Below, in pieces: positions 1 through 9,003 of a stretch of 64,000 nt of DNA (position 1 is the first letter of the stretch; each line of letters starts with the position of its first letter). The position numbers and the translations under genes were made by a program. Where the stretch lies: contig CAWACK010000026.1 in NCBI GenBank assembly GCA_963780545.1, forward strand, positions 62,001 through 126,000. Direction: 5' to 3'. The notes below the pieces were generated by a model. That model made no database searches. It saw only the letters and a list, made by a program, of their open reading frames with translations, and was not told the origin of the DNA. The stretch comes from UBA8941 sp963780545. GTDB taxonomy: Archaea > Thermoproteota > Bathyarchaeia > TCS64.

Positions 1-2
1 AG

Positions 3-941
3 CCAGATGCGTTAGTCTGTGGCGCCCGCCTCTGTGCAGGTTGCGATGAGACTATCGTCGTCAGGCAAGTGATGAAGGCAACGAGAGGCCCAACGATCGT
101 GACAAATGCGACTGGATGCCTCGAGGTCTCCACAAGTATCTTCCCCTACACCTCTTGGGATGTGCCATGGATGCACAGCGCCTTTGAGAACGTCGCCGCA
201 ACAGCAAGCGGAATAGAGGCAACCATAAAGGCGATGCATAAGAAAAAGGAAGGACCATTAGCTAAATATCCGAGGGTCGACGTAATCGCCTTTGCTGGTG
301 ATGGCGGAACTTACGACATAGGATTCCAAGCCCTTTCAGGAGCCATCGAACGCGGCCACGACTTCACTTACGTTCTGTTGGACAATGAGGCCTACATGAA
401 CACAGGTATACAGAGGAGTGGCGGCACACCCTTCGGTGCCTCTACAACGACGACGCCGGCAGGCAAAGTCATCCATGGTAAGACTGAGACGAAGAAGCCA
501 ATAGATGAAATAATCATCGCTCACAACACGCCCTATGTGGCGACGATCAACGCGGCTTGGCCTCTAGACCTAATAAAGAAGACGAGGAAAGCAATTGAAG
601 TTGATGGGCCAACGTTTCTCCACAGCTTAGCGCCGTGCAGCAGAGGTTGGAGGTTCCCACCGGAAAAGACTGTGGAGATATCTAGGCTTGCTACGCAAAC
701 ATGCGTCTTCCCGCTTTTTGAGTGCACCCAGGAGAAGGGAAGGCCGGTGTACCAGCTCTCGGCACCTAGCCTCGCTATCGCAAAAAGGCCTGAAACGAAA
801 AAATCAATAGAAGTCTACTTAGAGCAGCAGGGCCGATTTAGGCACTTGTTACGACCAAGCAGGGATGAGGAGCTCCTGAAAGTGCTTCAGGAGTCGATTG
901 ACCTGAGGTGGCAGATTCTCTGCGAGAAGGCGGGCGTTTAG
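3..941 (+). CDS. porB: 2-oxoacid:ferredoxin oxidoreductase, beta subunit (5' truncated by window edge)
   Basis: Beta (thiamine-diphosphate) subunit of a pyruvate/2-oxoacid:ferredoxin oxidoreductase, which oxidatively decarboxylates 2-oxoacids to acyl-CoA with ferredoxin as acceptor. The frame is open from base 3 and already encodes LCAGCDETIVVRQV before the first GTG at 69. That is the conserved N-terminal Cys-x-x-Cys region of the family, so the true start lies outside the window. The TPP motif GDGGTYDIG is followed by DNEAYMNTG. The protein ends at a TAG at 939-941. It is clearly paralogous to the beta gene at 56505-57404 (shared NEAYMNTG, STTTTP and HNxPYVAT blocks), but its first motif reads CAGCD rather than CQGCG. 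Partner subunits presumably lie upstream of the window. Substrate (pyruvate, 2-oxoisovalerate or other) cannot be told from sequence. Confidence 0.93.
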   Translation, partial: PDALVCGARLCAGCDETIVVRQVMKATRGPTIVTNATGCLEVSTSIFPYTSWDVPWMHSAFENVAATASGIEATIKAMHKKKEGPLAKYPRVDVIAFAGDGGTYDIGFQALSGAIERGHDFTYVLLDNEAYMNTGIQRSGGTPFGASTTTTPAGKVIHGKTETKKPIDEIIIAHNTPYVATINAAWPLDLIKKTRKAIEVDGPTFLHSLAPCSRGWRFPPEKTVEISRLATQTCVFPLFECTQEKGRPVYQLSAPSLAIAKRPETKKSIEVYLEQQGRFRHLLRPSRDEELLKVLQESIDLRWQILCEKAGV

Positions 942-974
942 CCGCCTCACCCTTTTTTACTTACTGTAGCTAGA

Positions 975-1709
975 TTGTTTCTGATGTCTGCTTTCAGCCC
1001 CGTTAGGGACACATTGGCTAAGCGTATTGCTGGTGAGATCGTTCTCAGCAGCAATCCGGGTCAAACGATGAGAAAGTGGAGGGGGTTGCTGAACGTGAAC
1101 CAGATGGAATTAGCCGATGAACTCGATCTTTCACCGTCGGTGATCAGCGACTATGAGACGGGGAGAAGGCAGTCACCGGGTAGTGGCTTCATTAAGCGGT
1201 ATGTTGAGGCTCTGCTGGATCTGGATCAGAGAAGGGGTGGTGACTACATCAGGCAGATGGCGAGGATTACTCTAGACCCTAGCGACGTCTTCACCGACAT
1301 ACGTGAATTCACACAGCCGGTGACGGTTGAGCAGCTGTGCAGAGTTGTGGACGCGGAGATTCTGACTGGAAAGAATAAGCTAGACGCTCAGGTCCTTGGG
1401 TACACAATCATCGATAGCGTGAAGGCAATTTTGACGCTATCTGGCCTAGACTTTTACAGGATATTTGGGGCTACAAGCGAGCGTGCGCTAGTTTTCACCG
1501 AGGTGACTCAGGGAAGGAGTCCAATGATCGCTGTGAAAATAAGCCCATTCAAGCCAAGGGTTGTGATTCTGCATGGAAAGATAAAGAAGATCGATCCTCT
1601 TGCGGTGAGTTTGGCGGAACACGAAGGGATACCATTAGGGTATTCTCGTCTGCTGTCGGAGGAAGAACTCGTGGACGCGCTAGTGGATCTTTACAAGCAG
1701 AAGAGCTAA
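975..1709 (+). CDS. Archaeal HTH (XRE-type) transcriptional regulator, COG1709-like
   Basis: A 244-residue protein with an XRE/Cro-type helix-turn-helix at about residues 32-60 (MRKWRGLLNVNQMELADELD, then SPSVISDYETGRR). The roughly 160-residue C-terminal domain has no recognisable enzyme motif. This HTH-plus-alpha/beta arrangement matches archaeal predicted regulators of the COG1709 type, which are usually DNA-binding proteins with a possible ligand domain. It lies 33 bp downstream of the 2-oxoacid oxidoreductase beta gene on the same strand, so co-transcription is possible. The track start is TTG at 975; an ATG at 984 (MSAFSPVRDT) is an equally plausible start. Target and ligand are unknown. 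Confidence 0.8.
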   Translation: MFLMSAFSPVRDTLAKRIAGEIVLSSNPGQTMRKWRGLLNVNQMELADELDLSPSVISDYETGRRQSPGSGFIKRYVEALLDLDQRRGGDYIRQMARITLDPSDVFTDIREFTQPVTVEQLCRVVDAEILTGKNKLDAQVLGYTIIDSVKAILTLSGLDFYRIFGATSERALVFTEVTQGRSPMIAVKISPFKPRVVILHGKIKKIDPLAVSLAEHEGIPLGYSRLLSEEELVDALVDLYKQKS

Positions 1710-1975
1710 CGGCGAATGTAAGAGAGGAGCAAGATTACTGATAATATGTGTAGGAACGGTTAGGCAGCAAAGGTAGAACTGTCGATTTTATAACCAGAGC
1801 ATTATCTAGGATACAAAGTATACGTGAAATTATGATGGATAAATGGCACAGTGACTAGGAGACCTCAAATGGATCAGAAGTACGCTGAAGAAGAGTATAG
1901 TGTCCAAGCCACATACGCGCCATAAACGTTATAATCGCTTAGGCAGGTATCTGGCGTGCTCTAGGAGGCTGCTCT

Positions 1976-2620
1976 GTGAGGGTCGTGCTTCTGGGTCCCC
2001 CAGGATCGGGTAAGGGGACATGTGCTAAGATCATAGGCGAACTCTATAATGTACCCGTGATCACAACAGGCGAAATGCTGCGGGCAGCTGTGGCAGAGTC
2101 TACGCCACTTGGAGTAACGGCGAAGAACTATATGGATCGTGGGGAGCTAGTGCCAGATGATCTTGTTAACGCCCTCGTGGAGGAGAGGCTTAGGGAACCA
2201 GACGCAAGAAATGGTTTCATTCTCGACGGTTACCCTAGGAGTCCAAGGCAAGCAGAAGCCCTTGAGAATGTATTGAAAAAGTCGGGTAAAAAACTTGACC
2301 ACGTACTCCACGTCGCTTTGGAGGACGAAATTATCATTGAAAGGCTGAGCAGGAGGAGAAGTTGCCCTAAATGTGGTGCCATTTACCACCTCCACCATAA
2401 GCCACCCAGGGTAGACGAAAAGTGCGATATATGCGCATCGAAGTTGATTCAGCGAAATGACGATAAAGAGGAAGTGATTAGAAGGAGGTTAGAGGTTTAC
2501 AGAGAGAAGACTCAGCCGCTACTTGACTTCTACCAGAGAAGAGGGATAATCAAAGTGATCAGAGGAGATATCGACCTAAAAAAACTTGCAGCCAACCTAA
2601 AGATGACACTCGAAAGTTGA
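1976..2620 (+). CDS. adk: Adenylate kinase (zinc-LID type)
   Basis: Cytoplasmic adenylate kinase catalysing ATP + AMP to 2 ADP. The P-loop GPPGSGKGT is at residues 7-15, the AMP-site motif DGYPR at 84-88, and the LID carries four cysteines (C130, C133, C150, C153) in the zinc-binding arrangement. At 214 residues this is the long, monomeric bacterial-type enzyme rather than the short trimeric archaeal form. The start is GTG at 1976, preceded by a GGAGG-like stretch (ctaggaggctgctct) and an upstream AT element (gttataat, about 1928-1935). The 266 bp between this gene and the regulator upstream holds only very short open frames and no recognisable RNA gene. Confidence 0.96.
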   Translation: MRVVLLGPPGSGKGTCAKIIGELYNVPVITTGEMLRAAVAESTPLGVTAKNYMDRGELVPDDLVNALVEERLREPDARNGFILDGYPRSPRQAEALENVLKKSGKKLDHVLHVALEDEIIIERLSRRRSCPKCGAIYHLHHKPPRVDEKCDICASKLIQRNDDKEEVIRRRLEVYREKTQPLLDFYQRRGIIKVIRGDIDLKKLAANLKMTLES

Positions 2621-2662
2621 AGTAAAGTTATGTAAAGAAAAATAAAGGAATAAATTTCTCAG

Positions 2663-3145
2663 CTATGTCTTATAGCCAATTTTTCTGAGGAATTCTTTGC
2701 GCCACATGATGCCGTTCTCATCCTCAACACCCCTAGGTTTAGCACCGTCGATGACGCCCATTATGCCACGCCCTTGCTCAGTCTCCGCGATGATTACCTG
2801 TACTGGATTTGCTGAGGCTGCGTAGATGCTGCAGACTTCGGGGACGACCTTGAGCTGCGTTAGGACGTTGATCGGGTAGGCACCCTTTAGGAAGATGATG
2901 AAGCTGTGGCCGCAGCCGATGTTTTGTGCTGCCTCTACAGCCTTCTCACGCAGCTCGGTGTCGTTTCCATCGTGGCGTATGAGACACTCGCCACTGGACT
3001 CACAGAAGGCGAGACCAAACTTGATCCCCGCTGCTGAGGAGGCTAGCGCCTCGTAGATATCCTCAACAGTTTTAATGAAGTGGCTTTGCCCGAGGATGAG
3101 GTTACAGTCCCTTGGAGCCTCCAAATTTACTATCTTGAACTCCAT
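2663..3145 (-). CDS. Adenosine-specific kinase family protein (DUF355)
   Basis: A 160-residue protein matching the archaeal/bacterial adenosine-specific kinase family (PF04008), a small single-domain fold described as binding adenosine or AMP. Family-like stretches are MEFKIVNLEAP at the N-terminus, GQSHFIKTVEDIYEAL, GHSFIIFLKGAYPINVL and GRGIMGVIDGAKPRGVE near the C-terminus. I chose ATG 3145 rather than the longer frame beginning at 3289. It is preceded by a strong Shine-Dalgarno GGAGGAT, and the extra upstream residues are Cys/Pro-rich, non-conserved and overlap the divergent methyltransferase promoter. It is divergent from the gene at 3226. Physiological role remains poorly defined for the family. 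Confidence 0.88.
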   Translation of the reverse strand: MEFKIVNLEAPRDCNLILGQSHFIKTVEDIYEALASSAAGIKFGLAFCESSGECLIRHDGNDTELREKAVEAAQNIGCGHSFIIFLKGAYPINVLTQLKVVPEVCSIYAASANPVQVIIAETEQGRGIMGVIDGAKPRGVEDENGIMWRKEFLRKIGYKT

Positions 3146-3225
3146 GGTTGATCCTCCGTTTTTTTGGGATTTAAAACCTAAACCCTTGCGCAGGGTATAT
3201 GAACGGGTTGATGAGGTCTTCAAAC

Positions 3226-3876
3226 ATGGTGGATGAGCGCCACACCGATGAGTCTGACAGAAAGGTGCCGGAGAGGGTAAGAACGACATTCTGGGGGGAC
3301 CACCCCGATAGTCTAGCTCCCTATGTACCTAGCCCCCTCAACATTGTGAGGGAGATGCTCACACTGGCAGGTGCAGGGCCGGGTGATGTGGTTTACGATC
3401 TCGGTTGCGGGGATGGGCGTATTCTATTCACAGCGGTGGAGGAATTTAGGGTAGGAACAGCGGTGGGTTACGACCTTGACCCTGAAATGGTTGAGATTCT
3501 AGAAAGGAAGATTAAGGAAAAGGGAATGATAGGCCGCATCAAAGCCATTCACGCTAACTTCATGGAAGTCGATTTAAGCCCTGCCACTATCGTGACGCTC
3601 TACCTCACAACTAGCGGAAATGCGAAGCTCAAGCCTAAGCTTGAAGCTGAGCTTAAGCCGAAGACCAGGGTTGTTAGCCACGATTTCCCCATCCACGGCT
3701 GGGTAACGGAACAACCAGATGGTTCCCCACACACGATGGGAAGTCATAAGTTGTTTCTATATCGGATCCCCGAGGCTTATACTAAGGAAACCATAGTTTC
3801 TCGAACTGACATTGAGGAAGACAGGTGGAGGCGGGTACGCGATATGTTCACTAGAATAGACAAAGATGACAAATAA
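3226..3876 (+). CDS. SAM-dependent methyltransferase, aKMT-like (protein-lysine methyltransferase)
   Basis: Class I methyltransferase of 216 residues. The SAM-binding motif VVYDLGCGDGR is at residues 55-65, preceded by the typical YVPSPLNIVREML segment. The later stretch LYLTTSGNAKLKPKLEAEL followed by KTRVVSHDFPIHGW closely resembles the Sulfolobus aKMT family, which methylates lysines of many proteins including DNA-binding proteins such as Alba and Sul7. A TATA-like element (gggtatatgaa) at about 3192-3202 lies 24-34 bp before ATG 3226, consistent with a leaderless transcript and arguing against the longer frame starting at 3199. The substrate is inferred by family only; Alba is encoded elsewhere in this window. 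Confidence 0.85.
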   Translation: MVDERHTDESDRKVPERVRTTFWGDHPDSLAPYVPSPLNIVREMLTLAGAGPGDVVYDLGCGDGRILFTAVEEFRVGTAVGYDLDPEMVEILERKIKEKGMIGRIKAIHANFMEVDLSPATIVTLYLTTSGNAKLKPKLEAELKPKTRVVSHDFPIHGWVTEQPDGSPHTMGSHKLFLYRIPEAYTKETIVSRTDIEEDRWRRVRDMFTRIDKDDK

Positions 3877-4244
3877 GTAGCCTCTTTGTTTCCTAGCGAA
3901 ACTGTGCTACTGATAGAAATCTACTGAATTAAAAAAATCAAACAGTTTTTTGGTTTATACTCAACCACGAATACAATATAATCTATATAACTCCCAACCA
4001 ACTATGATGATGTGAATAAAGGAGAATTTAAGAGCGAATTCTTTTTTTTCTCGTTAAATAACACTGTGAATTTAAGGAAACTGCCTTGTTTACGGTGATA
4101 AATCATCTTCCTCATCATCCTGATAGATGGGTGACTTGCCATTTTAGACATATGCGGCTTTATTGTGAATAAGATGCCATGTTTGCATAAATCAAGATGC
4201 AATAAACACTTGCCGCGGACTGAAGCCCATTTTTTCAAAGACAT

Positions 4245-4652
4245 ATCGATGAATTCGATTTTTTCAGGCTCAACTTTTACGAGTTCTACGGTTTCGGGGA
4301 ATGTTTTAATGCCTAGTTCATTTGCAGTTTTTTCCCATTAGTATGCCGCTAAGCCTTCTTTAAATTCGGCATCATTTATTTTCGAAATTATCTTCGCCTT
4401 TCCAGTGATTTGTGCACCTTTTACACTGTCCCAATTTGTGTATTGTTGAAAAATGCCTATGCTCACATTTGGATTATTCGCTATGTTTCTCAGCTTGGTG
4501 CCTGGTTCACCAATGAAATATATCGTCGTTCCCTTTGAATGGTACTCAATCGGAGTTGCTCGAGGAACATCGTTACTGCATGTTGCGAGAACACACATAT
4601 TTTGCTCCTTTAAAAAATGAATAATTCGATTTTCCAGATCATTCGACGGCAT
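4245..4652 (-). pseudogene. Pyridoxamine 5'-phosphate oxidase-like flavin protein, interrupted by in-frame TAA
   Basis: The N-terminal 104 residues match the PNPOx-like split-barrel flavin-binding family (LATCSNDVPRATPIEYHSKG, FIGEPGTKLRNIANNPNVSI). The frame stops at a TAA (4338-4340) after GLAAY. The same frame then reads on as WEKTANELGIKTFPETVELV and VKVEPEKIEFIDMSL, which looks like the normal continuation of this family. The frame stays open down to 4002, but the residues after about 4245 look non-coding. So one nonsense change splits a gene that should be about 140 residues. It sits alone in an AT-rich stretch. A truncated 104-residue protein might still be made from ATG 4652. Readthrough is less likely than decay. 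Confidence 0.6.
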
Positions 4653-4981
4653 ATGTTTGGGAAATCTCTAATCTCCTGATTCAGAACTCATAAGAACAAC
4701 TCTCTCAATTTGTGTTTATACTGTCTCGTTAATAAATCAGGTTAAATGCTTACACTTATGCTGGAGAATTTCATCAACAATTCTGATACTGGAGAAACCT
4801 CTTCACCTCATTTAATAAACCAGCAGGGGCGTGACTATGCGCCAAAAACAATATTAAGTAATCATTAGTGAGGCAATGAAACTTCCGAATTTTTATAACG
4901 ATGTCCAAAACCACTTATGCACTACGTTTTCTAGCGAGTTCCAGATTGAGGAAGAACACTAAATGATGGTGAAAAAGGATG
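4653..4981. other. Intergenic, AT-rich, no gene seen
   Basis: This 329-bp stretch between the pyrB terminus and the broken flavin-protein gene contains only frames under about 36 codons, none resembling a known protein. I see no tRNA-like fold and no extended inverted repeat. Confidence 0.5.
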
Positions 4982-5917
4982 TTACTTGACAGCGCCGAGG
5001 GCGAGGGCTATGAGTGCCATCCTAACGTAGACGCCATGTTTAACCTGCTTGAAGTACCAGGCGTTCGGCATTGAGTCCACGTCGGTTGTAATCTCGTTCA
5101 CCCTCGGGAGGGGATGCATTAGGACTAGGTCCTTTTTCCCCTTTCTCACCATTGCCGGATCAATGATGTATGCGTTTTTCAGTTCATCATACTTCGCCGG
5201 GTCGGTGAATCTTTCCTTCTGGATTCGGGTATCATAGAGGACGTCGAGTTTTGAGATCACCTTCGTAAGGTCGGTGGTCTCACTGACCTTCATCTTCAAG
5301 TCTTTCCTTATGTCTTCCTTCATCGCTAACTCCTTAGGGCTGATGAGGTAGAGCTCTACATCGAAATAGTTAAGGGCTAATGCTAGGCTGTGTGTCGTGC
5401 GCCCATAGAGCAGGTCTCCGCAAAGGCCGATCTTGAGGCCGTCGATCTGCCCTTTAGCGTACTTCATAGTGTGGAGGTCTAGAAGGGCTTGCGTTGGGTG
5501 TTCTCCAGAGCCTGCGCCACCGTTGAGGATGGGAATAGAGGCAGCTGCCGCAGCCCTGACAGCCGAGTCGTTCTCAGGGTGGCGTATCGCAATTATATCT
5601 GCGTAGCATTCCACCGTTTTGATAGTGTCCTCTAGCGTCTCACCCTTCTTCACCGAACTTGCACTCGGGTCACTGAATCCTATTACGCCTCCACCTAGGC
5701 GAAGCATCGCGGTCTCGAAGCTTAGCCGCGTACGTGTGCTCGGCTCAAAGAAAAGAGTGGCGAGGATCTTCCCTGCGCAGAGGGTGCTCGGCTTCTCAGC
5801 CACCTTCATCATCTTAGTGGCCTCGTCAAGGACGAAGTCTATCTCCTTGCGACCGTAATCACGCATCGATAGGACGTCCTTCCCCTTGAAGTCAGATGTC
5901 TTCACCAAATCGATCAC
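4982..5917 (-). CDS. pyrB: Aspartate carbamoyltransferase, catalytic subunit
   Basis: Second step of pyrimidine biosynthesis: carbamoyl phosphate + L-aspartate to N-carbamoyl-aspartate. The carbamoyl-phosphate motif FFEPSTRTRLSFE is near residues 56-68, with HPTQALLDLHT mid-protein and HPLPRVNE in the C-terminal aspartate domain; 311 residues is the normal length. The start is GTG at 5917, which overlaps the TAG stop of the upstream Nudix frame (TAGTG), so the two are probably translationally coupled. The regulatory subunit pyrI, commonly next to pyrB in archaea, is not found after it; about 1 kb of low-coding AT-rich sequence follows. pyrK/pyrD lie at 16.9-18.6 kb and pyrG at 60.5 kb. Confidence 0.96.
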   Translation of the reverse strand: MIDLVKTSDFKGKDVLSMRDYGRKEIDFVLDEATKMMKVAEKPSTLCAGKILATLFFEPSTRTRLSFETAMLRLGGGVIGFSDPSASSVKKGETLEDTIKTVECYADIIAIRHPENDSAVRAAAAASIPILNGGAGSGEHPTQALLDLHTMKYAKGQIDGLKIGLCGDLLYGRTTHSLALALNYFDVELYLISPKELAMKEDIRKDLKMKVSETTDLTKVISKLDVLYDTRIQKERFTDPAKYDELKNAYIIDPAMVRKGKKDLVLMHPLPRVNEITTDVDSMPNAWYFKQVKHGVYVRMALIALALGAVK

Positions 5918-6365
5918 TACGCCTTGGGAGTTTGCTTTCTCACCTTAAAAGTGTGAGGGGTTAGAAATCGGGATAGAGATTGATCTGCCTCAGAAGATCC
6001 ACTAGGGTGGGAGACATCTGGTATTTTGGGAAAATCCCGCGGATAAACCCACCTAGCATCTAAGGCATCATCATGATGTTGCATCTCCCCAGCTACCGGC
6101 TCGGCGAGATAGTCGATGATGACGAAGTGATACTTCACCTTCCCGTTTCCATCCTTAACTATCTTGTCAACTACGCCGAGGTTCTCCAGAATATCTACTT
6201 GAGCCCGGTCTCCTCCTCCGCCTCCCTGATCGCAGCCTCCTTCGTCGTCTCCCCGATCTCCACAATCCCTCCCGGCACCGACCAGAGACCCTTGTCGGGT
6301 TCAGCAGCTCTCTTGATCATTAGGTATTCTTCGCCCTTCCGGATCAATACGCCAACACCCACCAT
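5917..6365 (-). pseudogene. Nudix hydrolase, split by a one-base deficit
   Basis: Reading from ATG 6365, the frame gives MVGVGVLIRKGEEYLMIKRA and then a Nudix box running from GGIVEIGETTKEAAI to REAEEETG. It terminates right after ETGLK at about 6196-6201. Restoring one base there joins it to VDILENLGVVDKIVKDG and KYHFVIIDYLAEPVAGE, the continuation to 5917. The restored protein is about 149 residues, normal for an ADP-ribose or NTP pyrophosphohydrolase. Only the C-terminal part appears as an intact frame (5917-6138). Its stop overlaps the pyrB start codon. Either a real frameshift mutation or a consensus error (a lost G is the simplest repair). The substrate cannot be assigned. Confidence 0.75.
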
Positions 6366-6448
6366 CGGATGACTTAGGGTAGAGACGATCGGAACTCAAA
6401 GAGAACACCAAGTTAGCTTCATCTATGGAGAGGTTTAAGGCTTCAGAA

Positions 6449-7963
6449 CTATGCGGTTATCTCCCTCATCGCCATCTCCATGTTAACGAAACGACTCATT
6501 GGGGTGCTCAAACTCGAAGCTGGATAGACCTCTGGGAGTACCTTGACCCAAAGGGGAAACTTGCATTTGAGGGTTGTTCCCTTGACTATCGCTTCCCCAG
6601 GCGGAAGGTCACCTATGAGTTGTGTGAACTCATCCCCCATGATCTCAGCGAGGCGCTGCTTATCGAGATCCTCGAGGCCGTGACAGATGATGTTGTTTGC
6701 ACACTGGGTCACAACTGTCTTCTCGACCGTGGCTAGACGCTGGGTGACAGCCCAGAGACCGACGCCGTTACGGCCTCCATTGGTGGCGATCTCTTTGATG
6801 ACTCCCAGCAGCTTCCCCCGACTCTCCTTCTCACCGATCTCGAATACGCCGTGCTGCGGCGCGTAATACATCGCCTCCTCCAACACGACTATGCATCCAA
6901 ACTTGCGGTTCTCCAGCGCTTCGGCGAAAACGCGTCTAAGGACCTGAGCGACGACGAGATGCTTCTGCTCCCAAGTATCCTTACCGTCGCTTAGGTCCAT
7001 TATGACTATCTTTCTCTCCTTTAGTAGCTGGACGGGGTCGAGGACGGTGGCTTCGCCTTCTGGGATGAGGCGACTCGCATTGATAGCGTTCTCAACCTGG
7101 GCACGATAGAGCTCCCACTCCTCTATCTTTTTGTTGAATCCGAGATTCTCAGCGCTCACCATCGCAACGGCGTGGTGGAGGTTCACCTTCGTCACCACGG
7201 CAGCCTGTGCGTAGAGCATCTTCAGCGCCTGTACCATGATCTTGGCGTTCCACCAAGTCTTCTGCCATCCAAACTCGGCGACGTAGTCATCCCATGATAT
7301 ATCGCCAGGTTGGAAAAAGCTGCTCCACGGTACCTTGATAACGTTCCCCAACCCGAGGCGCTCGATGAGACTACTATACTCCCCGTCCTTATCGACTATG
7401 AAGAAACGAACCGGCGGATTGGCGCAGGCGGCACGTGCCACCATGCTTATGGCTGTTGTAGTCTTCCCGGTGCCCACAGCTCCGCAAATTAGGCAACTCT
7501 GCCGAATCAGCGGATAAAGGCCCAATTCGACATCCAAGTCCGTCGTTGGATCGGTTCCGAGGAGGAACTTCCAATCTCCATTGGGCTTTGTAAACTTCGA
7601 GACGAGGTCACGCTCCGCAGCATAGACTGGTGTGTTTGGAGAAAGTGGGTATCGTAAGGGTCTTAGGCTACCTTCACCGTCCATCCAACCCCATTGGTAG
7701 GCCTCCGCATGGAGGCTCGAGTCCTCGGCATCTTCTATGATGCGCCCCTCGGTAAGGAGCGACTCCTCATACTCTCGGACCCGCTTATGGGGGTAGACCT
7801 TCACTATCTGGTAGACGACAGGTACATTATTCTTCGGATGCTTAACATATACGAGATCACCCTTCGCAAGCTCCCGTCCACGCATGAGAAGCACTGTAAT
7901 CTGGTCGAGACCATACTCGCCAGTCATACTATAAGTATGACCTACTTTCAGGCTCCCATCCAT
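6449..7963 (-). CDS. herA: HerA-type bipolar DNA translocase/helicase
   Basis: A 504-residue hexameric HerA/FtsK-superfamily ATPase that, with NurA and Mre11-Rad50, resects DNA ends to produce 3' overhangs for recombination. An N-terminal HAS-barrel-like beta region (about 1-110) is followed by Walker A GAVGTGKTTT (161-170), FIVDKDGEYSS (188-198), Walker B CIVVLEEA (357-364) and a sensor segment AVTQRL (405-410). The start ATG 7963 lies 16 bp inside the end of nurA, with a GAGGGG Shine-Dalgarno overlapping nurA codons, so the two genes form one operon. Mre11 and Rad50 genes are not in this window. Confidence 0.93.
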   Translation of the reverse strand: MDGSLKVGHTYSMTGEYGLDQITVLLMRGRELAKGDLVYVKHPKNNVPVVYQIVKVYPHKRVREYEESLLTEGRIIEDAEDSSLHAEAYQWGWMDGEGSLRPLRYPLSPNTPVYAAERDLVSKFTKPNGDWKFLLGTDPTTDLDVELGLYPLIRQSCLICGAVGTGKTTTAISMVARAACANPPVRFFIVDKDGEYSSLIERLGLGNVIKVPWSSFFQPGDISWDDYVAEFGWQKTWWNAKIMVQALKMLYAQAAVVTKVNLHHAVAMVSAENLGFNKKIEEWELYRAQVENAINASRLIPEGEATVLDPVQLLKERKIVIMDLSDGKDTWEQKHLVVAQVLRRVFAEALENRKFGCIVVLEEAMYYAPQHGVFEIGEKESRGKLLGVIKEIATNGGRNGVGLWAVTQRLATVEKTVVTQCANNIICHGLEDLDKQRLAEIMGDEFTQLIGDLPPGEAIVKGTTLKCKFPLWVKVLPEVYPASSLSTPMSRFVNMEMAMREITA

Positions 7964-9003
7964 CGCCCCTCACCCCAATATGGTGCAAGCCCTCGGATCT
8001 CCCCATTTCGCCTACTTACTCTGTTCAATATCTCGGCGTATACCTCAGCCATGAATCGATGTGTAATTTTGACCTCCTCATCCGCTTTCACTATTGGGAG
8101 AGGTATCCCATTATTAAGTGCCATCCCGTAGCAGTAGTCAGCGATGTCATCGAGGCTCCCGAGACAGTATGCTGGTATATCGACCCTAATAGGTGGGAAA
8201 CTCCACTCCCTCGTCATCCTTCCATAGAAGCTGTAGACTGGAACGTCTATGGAACCCATAAAACAAGCAGCTCGGCTCACCTGCATCATCGAGGTCTTTG
8301 GGGAAAAGATGTCCGTCCTCTCCCCCGGTTTTAACGCGTGGAGCAGCAGAAAGCTATCGGGTAACTGAGTCTCTCCTTGAAGACCGAGGTGGTAGACGAG
8401 GTACCGTGCGCTTGGCCTCTTCACAACACCAGCGAGTTTGATTCCTGATTCCCTGCAGAGGTGGAGAAGCTCATTAACAGCATCAAGTAACCTCTTCTGG
8501 TCTTTGTGGCACCCAGCCATCTTCCACCAATCGCTGAAGGCGAGAGGACCGTCGACAAGGAGAAGTTCAGTCTTCGGATTAGCCTCCAGGTAGATTGCAG
8601 CAGTCTCGTATAGCTTAGCTTCTCGTCGCACGTTCACTATTCCTTCAAATCTGTTACCTGCGATACCGTACGGAAGAGACATCGACTCCGGAGGCATCCA
8701 AAATTTTGTGCTTCTAGGCAGCCCGTAGACAAGGGCGCTTATGACTCCATACCGCTTCGACGCGAGTGGCAGAATCTGACTCCCGGCATCCACACCTGCG
8801 ACCCGACTAAACGCCTCATTCTTCGTCATCGGGAATAGGCACATCTCCTCCCTAATCCGGGCTGCGAGGGCAGCAACGGCTGGCTGCTCCGAGGCGACGT
8901 CCATCGAAATCTCATTCAATAGGAGATCCCGTATGGATAAGCTGAGGCTCGCCCCAGACTTCCCAGACTCGACAATACTATCTCGCTCTTCAAAACTAAG
9001 CAC
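7948..9003 (-). CDS. nurA: NurA 5'-3' nuclease
   Basis: A 351-residue nuclease that partners HerA in DNA end resection. The family hallmark VAGVDAGSQI (Asp72) and a second acidic motif LLLVDGPLAF (Asp151) are the expected manganese-binding residues of the RNase H-like fold; RVDIPAYCL and the C-terminal AEVYAEILNRVSR also fit the family. It is the first gene of the nurA-herA operon and overlaps herA by 16 bp. A TATA-like tttatatatct (minus strand, about 9050-9060) lies roughly 47-57 bp upstream of the start, facing away from the winged-helix array that begins at 9212. Confidence 0.92.
   Translation of the reverse strand: MLSFEERDSIVESGKSGASLSLSIRDLLLNEISMDVASEQPAVAALAARIREEMCLFPMTKNEAFSRVAGVDAGSQILPLASKRYGVISALVYGLPRSTKFWMPPESMSLPYGIAGNRFEGIVNVRREAKLYETAAIYLEANPKTELLLVDGPLAFSDWWKMAGCHKDQKRLLDAVNELLHLCRESGIKLAGVVKRPSARYLVYHLGLQGETQLPDSFLLLHALKPGERTDIFSPKTSMMQVSRAACFMGSIDVPVYSFYGRMTREWSFPPIRVDIPAYCLGSLDDIADYCYGMALNNGIPLPIVKADEEVKITHRFMAEVYAEILNRVSRRNGEIRGLAPYWGEGRWMGA

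Noticed and set aside
69..941. GTG at 69 as the start of the left-edge oxidoreductase beta gene
   Set aside because: The frame upstream to base 3 encodes the conserved CAGC cysteine motif, so the gene begins outside the window.
4002..4244. 80-residue minus-strand frame as a separate gene
   Set aside because: It is in the same frame as the flavin-protein pseudogene after its TAA and shows no independent protein features.
6073..6372. 99-residue plus-strand frame
   Set aside because: The complementary strand encodes the Nudix box; the plus frame is a shadow.
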